Source: an uncultured Porphyromonas sp.
GTDB taxonomy: Bacteria > Bacteroidota > Bacteroidia > Bacteroidales > Porphyromonadaceae
DNA length: 22,938 nucleotides
Assembly: GCA_900546675.1 (NCBI GenBank)
Contig: URDQ01000023.1
Location: 1-22,938, forward strand
Direction: 5' to 3'
Shown: positions 8,573-16,775 of the stretch, one piece after another
Position numbering within the stretch: position 1 is the first letter of the stretch
Layout: every line of letters begins with the position of its first letter
Notes under the pieces: model-generated
Told to the model about the DNA's origin: nothing
Databases searched by the model: none
Seen by the model: only the letters and a program-made list of their open reading frames with translations
Position numbers and translations under genes: made by a program

Positions 8573-8866
8573 ATGGGAATCATAATCAAACCAATAATCT
8601 CAGAGAAGATGACAGCAATCACTGAGAGCAATCCGCAGCGCTACGCCTTTTTAGTAGCTCCTACTGCCAACAAGATTGAGATACGTAATGCTGTCGAGAA
8701 GATGTACAACGTCAAGGTCGATAGTGTCAACACCTGTCGCTACGATGGTAAGCGCTCTAGTCGCTATACCAAGTCAGGTGTCATCACGGGTCGTAAGCCA
8801 GCCTTCAAGAAGGCTATCATAACGCTCCAGGGTGACGATACAATCGATTTCTTTAGCAATATATAA
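8573..8866 (+). CDS. rplW: 50S ribosomal protein L23
   Basis: L23 (97 residues) sits at the mouth of the peptide exit tunnel and is the docking site for trigger factor and the signal recognition particle. The N-terminal IIIKPIISEKMT and the central EIRNAVEKMYNVKVDSVNT match the family. The exposed trigger-factor-binding region is of ordinary length. It is placed between rplD (27 nt upstream) and rplB (3 nt downstream), which is the universal order. The start follows directly from the conserved N-terminus. Confidence 0.97.
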   Translation: MGIIIKPIISEKMTAITESNPQRYAFLVAPTANKIEIRNAVEKMYNVKVDSVNTCRYDGKRSSRYTKSGVITGRKPAFKKAIITLQGDDTIDFFSNI

Positions 8867-8869
8867 GCA

Positions 8870-9706
8870 ATGGGAATCCGTAAACTAAAGCCCGCAACGC
8901 CGGGGCAAAGACACAAAACTATTGGTGCATTTGACGCCATCACTGCCAGTGCACCAGAGAAGTCTCTTGTAGTTGGAGCTCGTAAATCGGGTGGTCGTAA
9001 CAATACTGGTAAGATGACCATACGCAACGTAGGTGGTGGTCACAAGCGCAAGTATCGTGTCATCGACTTCAAGAGAACGAAGGATGGCATCCCCGCTACA
9101 GTCAAGAGTATCGAGTATGATCCAAACAGATCATCTCGCATCGCACTCCTATACTATGCCGATGGAGCTAAGAGCTATATCATCGCTCCTAACGGACTGA
9201 CTGTAGGCCAGCAAGTGATGTCAGGTGAAAACGCAACACCTGAGGTAGGTAACGCACTACCACTAGCTAAGGTACCTGTCGGTATGATCGTGCACAACGT
9301 GGAGCTACGACCCGGTCAGGGTGGTAAGCTGGTACGTAGTGCTGGTGCCTTCGCACAGCTGGTAGCTCGTGAAGATAATTATGTCGTACTACGTATGCCT
9401 AGTGGAGAGACTCGCCGTATCCTCGCAGCATGCAAAGCTACGATAGGTAGTGTCGGTAACTCCGACCACGCACTCGAGAGATCAGGCAAGGCTGGCCGTA
9501 CACGCTGGCTAGGTCGCAGACCACGAGTACGCGGTGTCGCTATGAACCCTGTCGATCACCCAATGGGTGGTGGTGAGGGACGCGCCTCCGGAGGTCACCC
9601 ACGCTCACGTACGGGTCTATACTCTAAGGGTCTTAAGACGAGAGCTCCTAAGAAGCACTCTTCTAAGTACATCATCGAGAGAGCCGCCACTAAGCGTAAG
9701 AAGTAA
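8870..9706 (+). CDS. rplB: 50S ribosomal protein L2
   Basis: L2 (278 residues) is needed for subunit association and for the peptidyl-transferase centre. The OB-like and SH3-like RNA-binding domains span about 40-200. The C-terminal signature [19 protein letters not shown] keeps the critical histidine (His230; His229 in E. coli), while the second histidine of the usual DHPHGG reads Met. That His-to-Met form is, from memory, common in Bacteroidota and not a defect. The extended basic C-terminus ends in ATKRKK. The gene begins 3 nt after rplW. Confidence 0.98.
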   Translation: MGIRKLKPATPGQRHKTIGAFDAITASAPEKSLVVGARKSGGRNNTGKMTIRNVGGGHKRKYRVIDFKRTKDGIPATVKSIEYDPNRSSRIALLYYADGAKSYIIAPNGLTVGQQVMSGENATPEVGNALPLAKVPVGMIVHNVELRPGQGGKLVRSAGAFAQLVAREDNYVVLRMPSGETRRILAACKATIGSVGNSDHALERSGKAGRTRWLGRRPRVRGVAMNPVDHPMGGGEGRASGGHPRSRTGLYSKGLKTRAPKKHSSKYIIERAATKRKK

Positions 9707-9737
9707 TCATTGTATCATTTAAGCAAGAACTAAACAC

Positions 9738-10001
9738 ATGAGTCGTTCACTTAAGAAAGGGCCATTTATCAGCGTCAAGCTCGAAAAGAAAGTTTTGGCT
9801 ATGAATGAAAGTGGCAAGAAATCAGTCATCAAGACTTGGTCTCGCGCCTCAATGATTTCTCCAGACTTCGTGGGACATACGATCGCCGTACACAATGGCA
9901 AGAGTTTTATACCTGTATTTATTACAGAGAATATGGTGGGTCACAAGCTCGGAGAGTTCGCTCCTACGCGTACCTTCCGTGGTCACTCTGGCAATCGCTA
10001 G
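9738..10001 (+). CDS. rpsS: 30S ribosomal protein S19
   Basis: S19 (87 residues) forms a head-domain complex with S13 and contacts the A-site tRNA region and bridge B1a. The N-terminal [10 protein letters not shown] and the family signature [16 protein letters not shown] near the C-terminus are intact. Length is normal. It follows rplB by 31 nt and precedes rplV by 42 nt, the conserved L2-S19-L22 order. Confidence 0.98.
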   Translation: MSRSLKKGPFISVKLEKKVLAMNESGKKSVIKTWSRASMISPDFVGHTIAVHNGKSFIPVFITENMVGHKLGEFAPTRTFRGHSGNR

Positions 10002-10043
10002 TTAGCACCCCTGTAATAAATCGAATCAAAGTAATTATCACAC

Positions 10044-10457
10044 ATGAGTGCCAATAATCAAGATACAATAGAGACGACTGCCCAGGAGACTGTGACACAG
10101 CCCGCCGTAGCCAAGCTACGCAACGTGCCCACATCTCCTCGTAAGATGCGTCTAGTCGTCGACAACATAAGAGGCATGGAGGTAGAGCGCGCGATGGCTA
10201 CCCTGAGATTTAGCTCTCGCCGTGTAGCTGCTCAGCGTGTTGAGCAGCTCATACGTAGTGCCGTCTCCAACTGGGAGCAGCTCAACGGCCGCAAGGCTGA
10301 TGAGGGTGAGCTCTACGTCTCCAAGATTTATGTAGACGAGGGAGTCACACTCAAGCGTCTACGCCCAGCCCCACAGGGCCGTGGCTACAGAATCCGCAAG
10401 CGTTCGAATCACATCACCGTGTGGGTCGACCAAATAGTTAATAACGTAGCTAAGTAA
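10044..10457 (+). CDS. rplV: 50S ribosomal protein L22 with N-terminal extension
   Basis: L22 (137 residues) contributes a long beta hairpin to the peptide exit tunnel. The core begins near residue 25 ([16 protein letters not shown]) and the hairpin/tail region is readable as [20 protein letters not shown]. The first 24 residues (rich in Ser, Thr, Gln and Glu) are an extra segment compared with the roughly 110-residue E. coli protein. No Met lies between this start and the core, and the codons continue smoothly, so the extension seems real. Its role is unknown. rpsC starts 5 nt downstream. Confidence 0.96.
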   Translation: MSANNQDTIETTAQETVTQPAVAKLRNVPTSPRKMRLVVDNIRGMEVERAMATLRFSSRRVAAQRVEQLIRSAVSNWEQLNGRKADEGELYVSKIYVDEGVTLKRLRPAPQGRGYRIRKRSNHITVWVDQIVNNVAK

Positions 10458-10462
10458 CTGAC

Positions 10463-11209
10463 ATGGGACAGAAGATTAATCCAATAGCAAACAGACTCGG
10501 CTACATACGTGGTTGGGACTCTAACTGGTATGGTGGCCGCAACTACGGCGATACCCTAGTAGAGGATGACCGTATCAGAAAGTACCTAAACACGAGACTA
10601 TCAGGTGCCCTCGTGAGCCGGATCATCATAGAGCGCGCCCTCAAGGTCATCACCATAACCATATGCACCGCTCGCCCTGGCATGATCGTCGGTAAGGGTG
10701 GACAAAACGTGGAGAACCTCAAGGCGGAGCTGAAGAAGGTCACTAAGGCTGACAACATACAGATCAACATCTACGAGGTGCGCAAGCCTGAGGTCGACGC
10801 CGTCATCGTCGCCAACGATATAGCACGCAAGCTAGAGGGACGTATGTCATACAGACGTACCGTCAAGATGGCTATCGCAAATGCTATGCGCGCAGGCGCT
10901 GAGGGTATCAAGATACAGCTCTCAGGTCGTCTCAACAACGCCGAGATGGCTCGCTCAGAGCTATACAAGGAGGGACGTACTCCTCTACATACACTACGTG
11001 CTGACATCGACTACGCTCAGGCTGAAGCTCTCACCAAGGTAGGTATGATAGGTGTCAAGGTCTGGATCATGAACGGCGAGGTATACGAGCGCCGCGATCT
11101 AGCTCCTGACCTCTCACAGCCACGCCGTCAGGCAGGACGCCGAGGTGGTGACTCTCGTGGTGAGCGTCGTGGATTCCGTCGTGGAGGACGCAATAGATCT
11201 AATCGCTAA
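10463..11209 (+). CDS. rpsC: 30S ribosomal protein S3
   Basis: S3 (248 residues) lies at the mRNA entry channel with S4 and S5 and contributes to mRNA unwinding. It has an N-terminal region, a type II KH domain with the GKGG loop at 77-80, and a C-terminal S3 domain (about 110-210) with the signature [14 protein letters not shown]. The last 40 residues form an Arg/Gly-rich tail (many RR and RGG steps), longer than in E. coli, probably binding rRNA or mRNA. The start is 5 nt after the rplV stop, so translation is likely coupled. Confidence 0.98.
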   Translation: MGQKINPIANRLGYIRGWDSNWYGGRNYGDTLVEDDRIRKYLNTRLSGALVSRIIIERALKVITITICTARPGMIVGKGGQNVENLKAELKKVTKADNIQINIYEVRKPEVDAVIVANDIARKLEGRMSYRRTVKMAIANAMRAGAEGIKIQLSGRLNNAEMARSELYKEGRTPLHTLRADIDYAQAEALTKVGMIGVKVWIMNGEVYERRDLAPDLSQPRRQAGRRGGDSRGERRGFRRGGRNRSNR

Positions 11210-11224
11210 TCAAAGACCACAGCT

Positions 11225-11659
11225 ATGTTACAACCTAAGAAGACTAAATTTAGAAGGCAACAAAAGGGCCGCATGAAGGGCAATGCACAGCGTGGCAACC
11301 AGCTCGCATTTGGTTCTTTTGGTATCAAGAGCCTAGAGAGTAAGTGGATCACTGGCCGTCAGATTGAGGCCGCTCGTATCGCAGTAACGCGCTACATGCA
11401 GCGTCAAGGACAGGTTTGGTGCCGCATCTTCCCCGACAAGCCAATCACAGCAAAGCCTGCTGAGGTGCGAATGGGTAAGGGTAAAGGTAATCCCGAGGGA
11501 TTTGTCGCTCCTGTGACTCCCGGTCGTATGCTCTTTGAAGTAGAAGGCGTACCCTACGAAGTCGCAAAGGAGGCTCTACGTCTGGCTGCTCAGAAGCTAC
11601 CAGTCACGACAAAGTTCGTCGTACGTCGAGACTTCGACGCTGCTAATCCTAATGTTTAA
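11225..11659 (+). CDS. rplP: 50S ribosomal protein L16
   Basis: L16 (144 residues) helps to position the A-site tRNA on the large subunit. The basic N-terminus [19 protein letters not shown] and the signature motif [13 protein letters not shown] are typical, as is the C-terminal region KLPVTTKFV. Length is within the normal range of about 136-144. It stands in the universal S3-L16-L29 order, 15 nt after rpsC and 21 nt before rpmC. Confidence 0.98.
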   Translation: MLQPKKTKFRRQQKGRMKGNAQRGNQLAFGSFGIKSLESKWITGRQIEAARIAVTRYMQRQGQVWCRIFPDKPITAKPAEVRMGKGKGNPEGFVAPVTPGRMLFEVEGVPYEVAKEALRLAAQKLPVTTKFVVRRDFDAANPNV

Positions 11660-11680
11660 TCCGCTAGACCTTATACAGCT

Positions 11681-11875
11681 ATGCAGATAAGCGAAATCAA
11701 AGAGCTCACAACGGAGGAGATCCGTGAGCGCATAGAGGCTGAGCAGGCTTCCTACCAGCAGAAGAGGATAGACCACTATGTCTCTCCAGCGGAGAATCCT
11801 GCAGCTTTTAGAGAGCAGCGTCGCACGATCGCTCGTCTCAAGACTGTCCTCGCCGAGCGAGAGACAAATAACTAA
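11681..11875 (+). CDS. rpmC: 50S ribosomal protein L29
   Basis: L29 (64 residues) is a two-helix protein beside L23 at the tunnel exit. The first helix begins MQISEIKELTTEEIRERI and the second holds the family motif RRTIARLKTVLAERE. The linker is slightly longer and less hydrophobic than in E. coli. Position between rplP and rpsQ confirms the call. Confidence 0.96.
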   Translation: MQISEIKELTTEEIRERIEAEQASYQQKRIDHYVSPAENPAAFREQRRTIARLKTVLAERETNN

Positions 11876-11900
11876 CCCTGCAGAATAGACTGATATTCAC

Positions 11901-12155
11901 ATGGAAAGAAAACACAGAAAAGAGCGCATCGGGATCGTCACCAGCAACAAGATGGACAAGACCATCACCGTAGCCTCTCGCTTCAAAGAGAAGCACCCTA
12001 TATATGGTAAGTTCGTCAGCAAGACTAAGAAGTACTATGCACATGACGAGAAGAATGAAACGAACGTCGGTGATCGTGTCCGCATTATGGAGACACGCCC
12101 TCTGAGCCGCACCAAGCGCTGGAGACTCACCGAGATTATAGAAAGAGCGAAGTAA
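11901..12155 (+). CDS. rpsQ: 30S ribosomal protein S17
   Basis: S17 (84 residues) is an OB-fold primary binder of the 16S 5' domain. The N-terminal [19 protein letters not shown] and the C-terminal [20 protein letters not shown] are diagnostic. It lies 25 nt after rpmC and only 3 nt before rplN, so S17 and L14 are probably translated together. Confidence 0.98.
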   Translation: MERKHRKERIGIVTSNKMDKTITVASRFKEKHPIYGKFVSKTKKYYAHDEKNETNVGDRVRIMETRPLSRTKRWRLTEIIERAK

Positions 12156-12158
12156 ACT

Positions 12159-12524
12159 ATGATACAGCAAGAATCAAGACTCAATGTAGCAGACAATAGT
12201 GGTGCTCGCGAGGTACTCTGTATCCGTGTACTCGGTGGTACCCGCCGCCGCTATGCTTCGGTCGGAGATATCATCGTGGTGACTGTCAAGAGCGTCATCC
12301 CCTCTAGCGATATGAAGAAGGGGACTGTCGCTAAGGCGCTCATCGTAAGAACAAAGAAGGAGATACGTCGTGCAGATGGCTCCTACATCCGCTTTGATGA
12401 CAACGCCTGCGTACTACTCACCCCCAATGGCGAGCTACGTGGTACACGTATCTTCGGACCTGTAGCTCGTGAGCTACGTGCCGTCAATATGAAGGTCGTG
12501 TCGCTAGCTCCTGAGGTCCTTTAA
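12159..12524 (+). CDS. rplN: 50S ribosomal protein L14
   Basis: L14 (121 residues) is a beta-barrel protein at the subunit interface (bridges B5 and B8) and is the target of the silencing factor RsfS. It begins [17 protein letters not shown], the standard bacterial N-terminus, and carries the signature region with [19 protein letters not shown]. In E. coli this gene begins the spc operon with its own promoter. Here it starts 3 nt after rpsQ, so there is no room for one. Confidence 0.98.
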   Translation: MIQQESRLNVADNSGAREVLCIRVLGGTRRRYASVGDIIVVTVKSVIPSSDMKKGTVAKALIVRTKKEIRRADGSYIRFDDNACVLLTPNGELRGTRIFGPVARELRAVNMKVVSLAPEVL

Positions 12525-12542
12525 CTTATAAAGAGAATAGAG

Positions 12543-12863
12543 ATGAGCAAGTTTCATATCAAGAAAGGCGACATCGTTATGGTAAACGCTGGCGATGACA
12601 AGGGCAAGACGGGACGTGTCCTCAAGGTCCTTGTCAAGAAGCAGCGTGCGATCGTCGAGGGGCTTAATATGGTATCTAAGCATACCAAGCCCAATGCACA
12701 GAACCCCCAGGGAGCTATTCTCAGTATGGAGGCTCCAATACATATATCCAACCTGAATGTGCTAGATCCTCAGTCTGGCAAGGGAACGCGTATAGGACGT
12801 CGCCGTGATGACAACGGTAAGCTGGTACGCTTCGCTAAGAAGTCAGGAGAAGTAATTAAGTAA
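12543..12863 (+). CDS. rplX: 50S ribosomal protein L24
   Basis: L24 (106 residues) is an assembly initiator that binds the 5' end of 23S rRNA. A KOW motif occupies the N-terminus ([20 protein letters not shown]), followed by [12 protein letters not shown], a conserved loop. Length is normal. The gap to rplE is 2 nt. In E. coli the S8 repressor site lies at this L24-L5 junction; here there is no space for such a structure outside coding sequence. Confidence 0.98.
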   Translation: MSKFHIKKGDIVMVNAGDDKGKTGRVLKVLVKKQRAIVEGLNMVSKHTKPNAQNPQGAILSMEAPIHISNLNVLDPQSGKGTRIGRRRDDNGKLVRFAKKSGEVIK

Positions 12864-12865
12864 CT

Positions 12866-13420
12866 ATGGCACTGACAGTAAATCTTAAGAAGCAATACAA
12901 CGAGCAGATCGCTCCCGATCTGATGAAGTACTTTGCCTACAAGAGTAGCATGCAGGTGCCCCGCCTAGAGAAGATTGTTATCAATCAGGGCTTGGGCATG
13001 GCTACGGCTGACAAGAAGATCATCGATGTAGCTATCGATGAACTCACACAGATCACCGGACAAAAGGCAGTAGCAACATACTCGCGTAAGGATATATCCA
13101 ACTTCAAGCTGCGTAAGCAGATGCCTATCGGTGTCATGGTTACACTGCGTGGTGACCGTATGTACGAGTTCCTCGAGCGTCTCGTACGTGTCGCACTCCC
13201 ACGTATCCGTGACTTCAAGGGTATCAACTCTAAGCTGGATGGTCGTGGCAACTATACGCTAGGTATCTCAGAGCAGATCATCTTCCCTGAGATCAACCTC
13301 GATAGCATCACGAAGATACTAGGGATGAACATCACTTTTGTAACCTCAGCTCCTACCGATGAGGAGGGCTTCGAGCTACTCAAGAGATTTGGACTCCCCT
13401 TCCGTACTACTAATAAGTAA
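12866..13420 (+). CDS. rplE: 50S ribosomal protein L5
   Basis: L5 (184 residues) belongs to the 5S rRNA particle of the central protuberance and contacts P-site tRNA. The RNA-binding signature is readable around the motif [12 protein letters not shown], and the C-terminal half keeps the usual DFKGIN and [16 protein letters not shown] blocks. Length is close to the E. coli protein (179). It is followed after 15 nt by rpsN. Confidence 0.98.
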   Translation: MALTVNLKKQYNEQIAPDLMKYFAYKSSMQVPRLEKIVINQGLGMATADKKIIDVAIDELTQITGQKAVATYSRKDISNFKLRKQMPIGVMVTLRGDRMYEFLERLVRVALPRIRDFKGINSKLDGRGNYTLGISEQIIFPEINLDSITKILGMNITFVTSAPTDEEGFELLKRFGLPFRTTNK

Positions 13421-13435
13421 GATACATATAGGTTT

Positions 13436-13714
13436 ATGGCAAAAGAATCAATGAAGGCCCGTGAGGCCAAGCGCCAGAAGCTCGTTCAGAAGTATGCGAA
13501 GCGTCGTGCTGAGCTCAAGGCTGCTGGAGACTACGAGTCTCTGCAGAAGCTACAGACACTACCTCGCAACTCTTCTCCCGTGCGTCTGCACAACCGCTGC
13601 AAGATCACGGGGCGTCCCAAGGGTTATATGAGACAGTTTGGCATCAGCCGTATCCAGTTCCGCGAGATGGCTTCTGCTGGTCTTATCCCAGGGGTGAAGA
13701 AAGCCAGCTGGTAA
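13436..13714 (+). CDS. rpsN: 30S ribosomal protein S14 (zinc-free form)
   Basis: S14 (92 residues) is a head protein near the S3-S10 cluster. This is the long form without zinc-binding cysteines: only one Cys is present (in [17 protein letters not shown]), in place of the paired CxxC of the short zinc form. The C-terminus [14 protein letters not shown] is the standard family ending. It is the last gene before a 485-nt gap and may close the first transcript of the supercluster. Confidence 0.97.
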   Translation: MAKESMKAREAKRQKLVQKYAKRRAELKAAGDYESLQKLQTLPRNSSPVRLHNRCKITGRPKGYMRQFGISRIQFREMASAGLIPGVKKASW

Positions 13715-13751
13715 CAATCTCTCGTCGACACCCACATACGAGGACAGAAAT

Positions 13752-13785
13752 ACTCTCTGATAGGCACAAATCATCTATAGAGAGT
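13752..13785 (+). terminator. Hairpin after rpsN, possible terminator or processing site
   Basis: ACTCTCT (13752-13758), a bulged G, then ATAG (13760-13763) pair with CTAT (13775-13778) and AGAGAGT (13779-13785) around an 11-nt loop, giving an 11-bp stem with one bulge. The position, just after rpsN and about 95 nt upstream of a promoter, suits partial termination or an RNA-processing site. There is no T-run after it, so intrinsic termination would be weak. Confidence 0.35.
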
Positions 13786-13878
13786 TCTAAGGCTCAGATA
13801 GACTAAGCTCAGAGCGAGTTAGAGCACGATCCACCGCCTCTAAGGCTGGTGCGATTTGCTCACGATCGACTCCAAAAG

Positions 13879-13910
13879 TTTTCATAGTATCTAGACTATT
13901 TGTATCTTTG
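13879..13910 (+). promoter_or_regulatory. Bacteroidota-type promoter upstream of rpsH
   Basis: TATCTTTG at 13903-13910 is an exact TAnnTTTG -7 element. TTTT within AAAAGTTTTC (13879-13882) serves as the -33 element at 20-nt spacing. Start of transcription is expected near 13917, giving a leader of about 280 nt before rpsH. It resembles the rpsL promoter and would let the S8-to-L17 half of the supercluster be transcribed on its own. Confidence 0.7.
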
Positions 13911-14199
13911 CCTAGAATTGTCCTCTCATATAGTTCCTCTACACAGAGGAAGTGTATGAGACGCTCACACTCTCTAGAGTGAGAGCGTGGGGCGATGACT
14001 GACAGCGAATCAATTAAATATTGTCTGGGGTAGCCTGTCCCTTACGGCTCTCAACCTCGGTACTCGATACTCTAACTGCACGATGATCACCGCCTTCATA
14101 CGAGGAGTGATAATCCAAAGGTAGTGGAGTAGACGACACCTCGGGAAGGAGCTATAAGCCAGTCAGGAACCCTCCAGATCAATTTAATCTTAATACACA
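13911..14199 (+). promoter_or_regulatory. Structured rpsH leader with two stacked hairpins; candidate S8-responsive element
   Basis: Two hairpins abut at the predicted 5' end of the transcript. The first (13924-13961) has TTCCTCT/AGAGGAA around an ACAC loop, a G-G mismatch, then TCTCATATA paired with TGTATGAGA (one U-G pair), 16 base pairs in all. The second (13962-13987) pairs CGCTC/GAGCG and CACTC/GAGTG, separated by an A-A mismatch, around TCTA. The remaining 210 nt show no gene; a 12-codon frame at 13995-14033 is not convincing. The next gene encodes S8, the autorepressor of the spc operon in E. coli. The folding is seen; S8 binding is inferred. Confidence 0.5.
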
Positions 14200-14595
14200 A
14201 TGACAGATCCAATAGCAGATTATCTCACCCGATTGCGCAACGCAATCAAAGCGGGGCACCGTGTGGTAGAAATCCCAGCTAGCAACATCAAGAAGGACAT
14301 CACCAAGATCCTCTTTGACAAGGGCTACATCCTCAACTATATGTTTGAGGAGGAGGGATGCAAAGGAACCATCAAGGTCGCCCTCAAGTATGACCTCTCT
14401 AACAAGGTCAATGCAATCAAGTGCCTCAAGCGTGTCTCACGCCCAGGCTTACGTAAGTATGTAGGCTACAAAGATATGCCTCGCGTACTCAATGGACTAG
14501 GTATCGCCATCCTATCTACATCTCACGGCGTCATGACAGACAAAGAGGCTCGTGAGCTCAAGATCGGTGGTGAGGTACTATGTTATGTATATTAA
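14200..14595 (+). CDS. rpsH: 30S ribosomal protein S8
   Basis: S8 (131 residues) is a primary binder of 16S helix 21 and organises the central domain. The N-terminal TDPIADYLTRLRNAI and the C-terminal RNA-binding signature STSHGVMTDKEAR, with GGEVLCYVY at the end, are canonical. In E. coli it represses the spc operon by binding mRNA. Here it is the first gene after a promoter and a leader of about 280 nt, an arrangement well suited to autoregulation. rplF follows after 21 nt. Confidence 0.98.
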   Translation: MTDPIADYLTRLRNAIKAGHRVVEIPASNIKKDITKILFDKGYILNYMFEEEGCKGTIKVALKYDLSNKVNAIKCLKRVSRPGLRKYVGYKDMPRVLNGLGIAILSTSHGVMTDKEARELKIGGEVLCYVY

Positions 14596-14616
14596 TCCTC
14601 CTTATAGCAAAGCAAT

Positions 14617-15168
14617 ATGTCTAGAATAGGTAAACTACCCATAGCTATACCACAGGGCGTGACCGTCTCTCAGGAGGATCACTACATAACAGTAAAAGGC
14701 CCCAAGGGTGAGCTCAAGCAATATATAGATCCTCGTATCGAGGTTTCAGTCGAGGACGGTGAGATCACACTCGCACGTCACTCTGATGAGCGTCAGGAGC
14801 GCTCGCTACACGGTCTCTACCGTCAGCTAATCCACAACATGGTGACGGGTGTACACGAAGAGTTCACCCAGACGCTCGAACTAATAGGTGTCGGTTACCG
14901 TGCTACCAATCAGGGGCAGATCCTAGAGCTCTCACTAGGCTTCACGCACGCCATCTATCTGGTACTCCCTGACGAGATCAAGATCGAGACGCAGATGGTG
15001 CGTAATCAGACCCCTAAGATCATCCTAAAGTCTTGCGACAAGCAGCTACTAGGACAGGTCTGTGCTAAGATTCGTTCATTCCGCAAGCCAGAGCCTTACA
15101 AGGGTAAGGGTGTTCGCTTCCTCGGTGAGGAGGTACGCCGCAAGTCTGGTAAGACAGCTGGTAAGTAA
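14617..15168 (+). CDS. rplF: 50S ribosomal protein L6
   Basis: L6 (183 residues) lies near the sarcin-ricin loop and the factor-binding site. It shows the two tandem alpha/beta domains of the family: the N-terminal SRIGKLPIAIPQGV start and the C-terminal signature PEPYKGKGVRF. The basic tail ends in RRKSGKTAGK. Length matches the usual 175-185. It sits in the invariant S8-L6-L18 order. Confidence 0.98.
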   Translation: MSRIGKLPIAIPQGVTVSQEDHYITVKGPKGELKQYIDPRIEVSVEDGEITLARHSDERQERSLHGLYRQLIHNMVTGVHEEFTQTLELIGVGYRATNQGQILELSLGFTHAIYLVLPDEIKIETQMVRNQTPKIILKSCDKQLLGQVCAKIRSFRKPEPYKGKGVRFLGEEVRRKSGKTAGK

Positions 15169-15199
15169 GTCGTATCCACTATCTAAGTAAAGAGTCAAT

Positions 15200-15544
15200 A
15201 TGAACAAGAAAGCACAAAGAAGAAAGCACATCAAGACACGTGTGCGTGGCAAGATAAGTGGTACACCCCAGAGACCACGTCTGTCTGTATTCAGAAGCAA
15301 TAAGCAGATCTACGCACAGGTCATCGACGATATAGAAGGACGTACCCTAGCGAGTGCCTCTTCACTCAAGATGGAGACCTCTGGCACTAAGAAGGAGGTA
15401 GCCGCTCAGGTAGGACAGGAGATAGCTCGTGTAGCTCTTGCTGCCGGCATTGATACGGTAGTTTTCGATCGTAATGGATATCTCTATCATGGTCGCATCA
15501 AGGAGCTAGCAGATGCAGCTCGTACAGGAGGTCTTAAATTCTAA
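15200..15544 (+). CDS. rplR: 50S ribosomal protein L18
   Basis: L18 (114 residues) binds 5S rRNA in the central protuberance together with L5. The N-terminal basic stretch ([20 protein letters not shown]) and the core motif [19 protein letters not shown] are typical, and the C-terminal block [22 protein letters not shown] is the family signature. Length is normal. Gaps are 31 nt to rplF and 15 nt to rpsE. Confidence 0.98.
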   Translation: MNKKAQRRKHIKTRVRGKISGTPQRPRLSVFRSNKQIYAQVIDDIEGRTLASASSLKMETSGTKKEVAAQVGQEIARVALAAGIDTVVFDRNGYLYHGRIKELADAARTGGLKF

Positions 15545-15559
15545 ATCATAGAGCACATC

Positions 15560-16078
15560 ATGGCAATAGCAACAAATAGAGTCACAGCTACCAATGATCT
15601 AGATCTAAAGGATCGCCTAGTAGCTATCAATCGAGTAACTAAGGTCACGAAAGGTGGTCGCACCTTTACCTTTGCTGCGATTGTTGTCGTCGGTAACGAG
15701 GACGGCGTCGTAGGATACGGTATGGGTCGTGCCAGCGAAGTGCCTGCAGCCATAGCCAAGGGCGTAGAGGCTGCTAAGAAAAATCTCATACGCGTACCCA
15801 TCCACAACGGGACCATACCTCACGAGCAGATCGGTCGCTTCGGTGGTGCCCGCATCTTGCTGCGCCCCGCCTCTGCCGGTTCGGGAGTCATCGCAGGTGG
15901 TGCTATGCGTGCCGTACTAGACAGTGTAGGTGTTACAGACGTCCTAGCAAAAAGCCAGGGATCGACGAACCCTCACAACCTCGTCAAGGCTACCATCGCA
16001 GCACTCGCTGAGCTACGTAGCCCCTTGATGGTTGCTCAGAGCAGAGGTATCTCTGTAGAGCGTGTGTTTAAAGGATAA
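15560..16078 (+). CDS. rpsE: 30S ribosomal protein S5
   Basis: S5 (172 residues) works with S4 and S3 at the mRNA entry channel and affects decoding accuracy. The N-terminal double-stranded RNA-binding domain (about 15-80) carries [18 protein letters not shown] and [15 protein letters not shown]. The C-terminal domain keeps [15 protein letters not shown] and [19 protein letters not shown]. The loop where spectinomycin-resistance changes arise (near residues 20-30 in E. coli numbering) looks ordinary. It is followed by rpmD after 24 nt. Confidence 0.98.
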   Translation: MAIATNRVTATNDLDLKDRLVAINRVTKVTKGGRTFTFAAIVVVGNEDGVVGYGMGRASEVPAAIAKGVEAAKKNLIRVPIHNGTIPHEQIGRFGGARILLRPASAGSGVIAGGAMRAVLDSVGVTDVLAKSQGSTNPHNLVKATIAALAELRSPLMVAQSRGISVERVFKG

Positions 16079-16102
16079 TCACCTAGACAAGTAAAGAGTA
16101 TT

Positions 16103-16279
16103 ATGGCAAAAATCAAAATCGAGCAAGTCCGTAGTCGCATACGGTGCAACAAGTCTCAAAAGCGCACCCTCGACGGTCTAGGTCTTCGCAAGATGCACCA
16201 GATTGTAGAGCATGAGGATACCCCACAGATCAGGGGGATGGTGGCCAAAGTACACCACTTGGTTCAGGTCGTAGAGTAA
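16103..16279 (+). CDS. rpmD: 50S ribosomal protein L30
   Basis: A 58-residue gene read directly from the sequence: it starts MAKIKIEQVRSRIRCNKSQK and continues with RTLDGLGLRKMHQIVEHEDT before a TAA stop. The segment LDGLGLRKM matches the L30 signature, and 58 residues is the usual bacterial length. It lies in the standard S5-L30-L15 order with gaps of 24 and 23 nt. L30 binds 23S and 5S rRNA regions on the large subunit. It contains one cysteine near the N-terminus and no unusual features. Confidence 0.96.
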   Translation: MAKIKIEQVRSRIRCNKSQKRTLDGLGLRKMHQIVEHEDTPQIRGMVAKVHHLVQVVE

Positions 16280-16302
16280 TAAAATATAGACAGATAATAG
16301 CA

Positions 16303-16764
16303 ATGGACTTATCTACACTTAAGCCAGCCGAGGGCTCTGTCAAGTCTCGTCGTCGTATCGGTCGTGGTCAGGGTTCTGGCCGTGGTGGTACGTCTACACG
16401 TGGACACAAGGGAGCCAAGTCTCGCTCTGGATACAAGCATAAGGTCGGATTTGAGGGCGGTCAGATGCCTATACAGCGTCGCCTACCTAAGTTTGGCTTC
16501 AACAACATCAATAGGGTAGACTATCGTCCTGTGAACCTAGCAGCTCTCGAGCTCTTGGCGCAGGATACCACATTCTTTCCCAATCAAGCAGAGACAGCAG
16601 TCATCACCAAGGACATACTAGTCGCTGCTGGTCTAGCCTCTCGTAATGATTTAGTAAAGATCCTAGCACAGGGTGAGCTCACACGACCCATACAGGTCGA
16701 GGCAGACGCTTACTCAGCTCGTGCCAAGGAGCTCATCGAGGCTCAGGGAGGATCGATACAATAA
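16303..16764 (+). CDS. rplO: 50S ribosomal protein L15
   Basis: L15 (153 residues) is a late-assembly large-subunit protein with a long basic N-terminal extension reaching into 23S rRNA. The glycine- and arginine-rich block RRIGRGQGSGRGGTSTRGHK (18-37) is diagnostic, followed by GFEGGQMPIQRRLPKFGF. The C-terminal globular domain is of normal size. It lies directly before secY (11 nt), as in most bacteria. Confidence 0.98.
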   Translation: MDLSTLKPAEGSVKSRRRIGRGQGSGRGGTSTRGHKGAKSRSGYKHKVGFEGGQMPIQRRLPKFGFNNINRVDYRPVNLAALELLAQDTTFFPNQAETAVITKDILVAAGLASRNDLVKILAQGELTRPIQVEADAYSARAKELIEAQGGSIQ

Positions 16765-16775
16765 GATAAGCTGAT

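Noticed and set aside
13995..14033. 12-codon upstream frame (MTDSESIKYCLG) in the rpsH leader
   Set aside because: It could be a leader peptide, but a frame this short is expected by chance in 280 nt, and no regulatory codon run is present.
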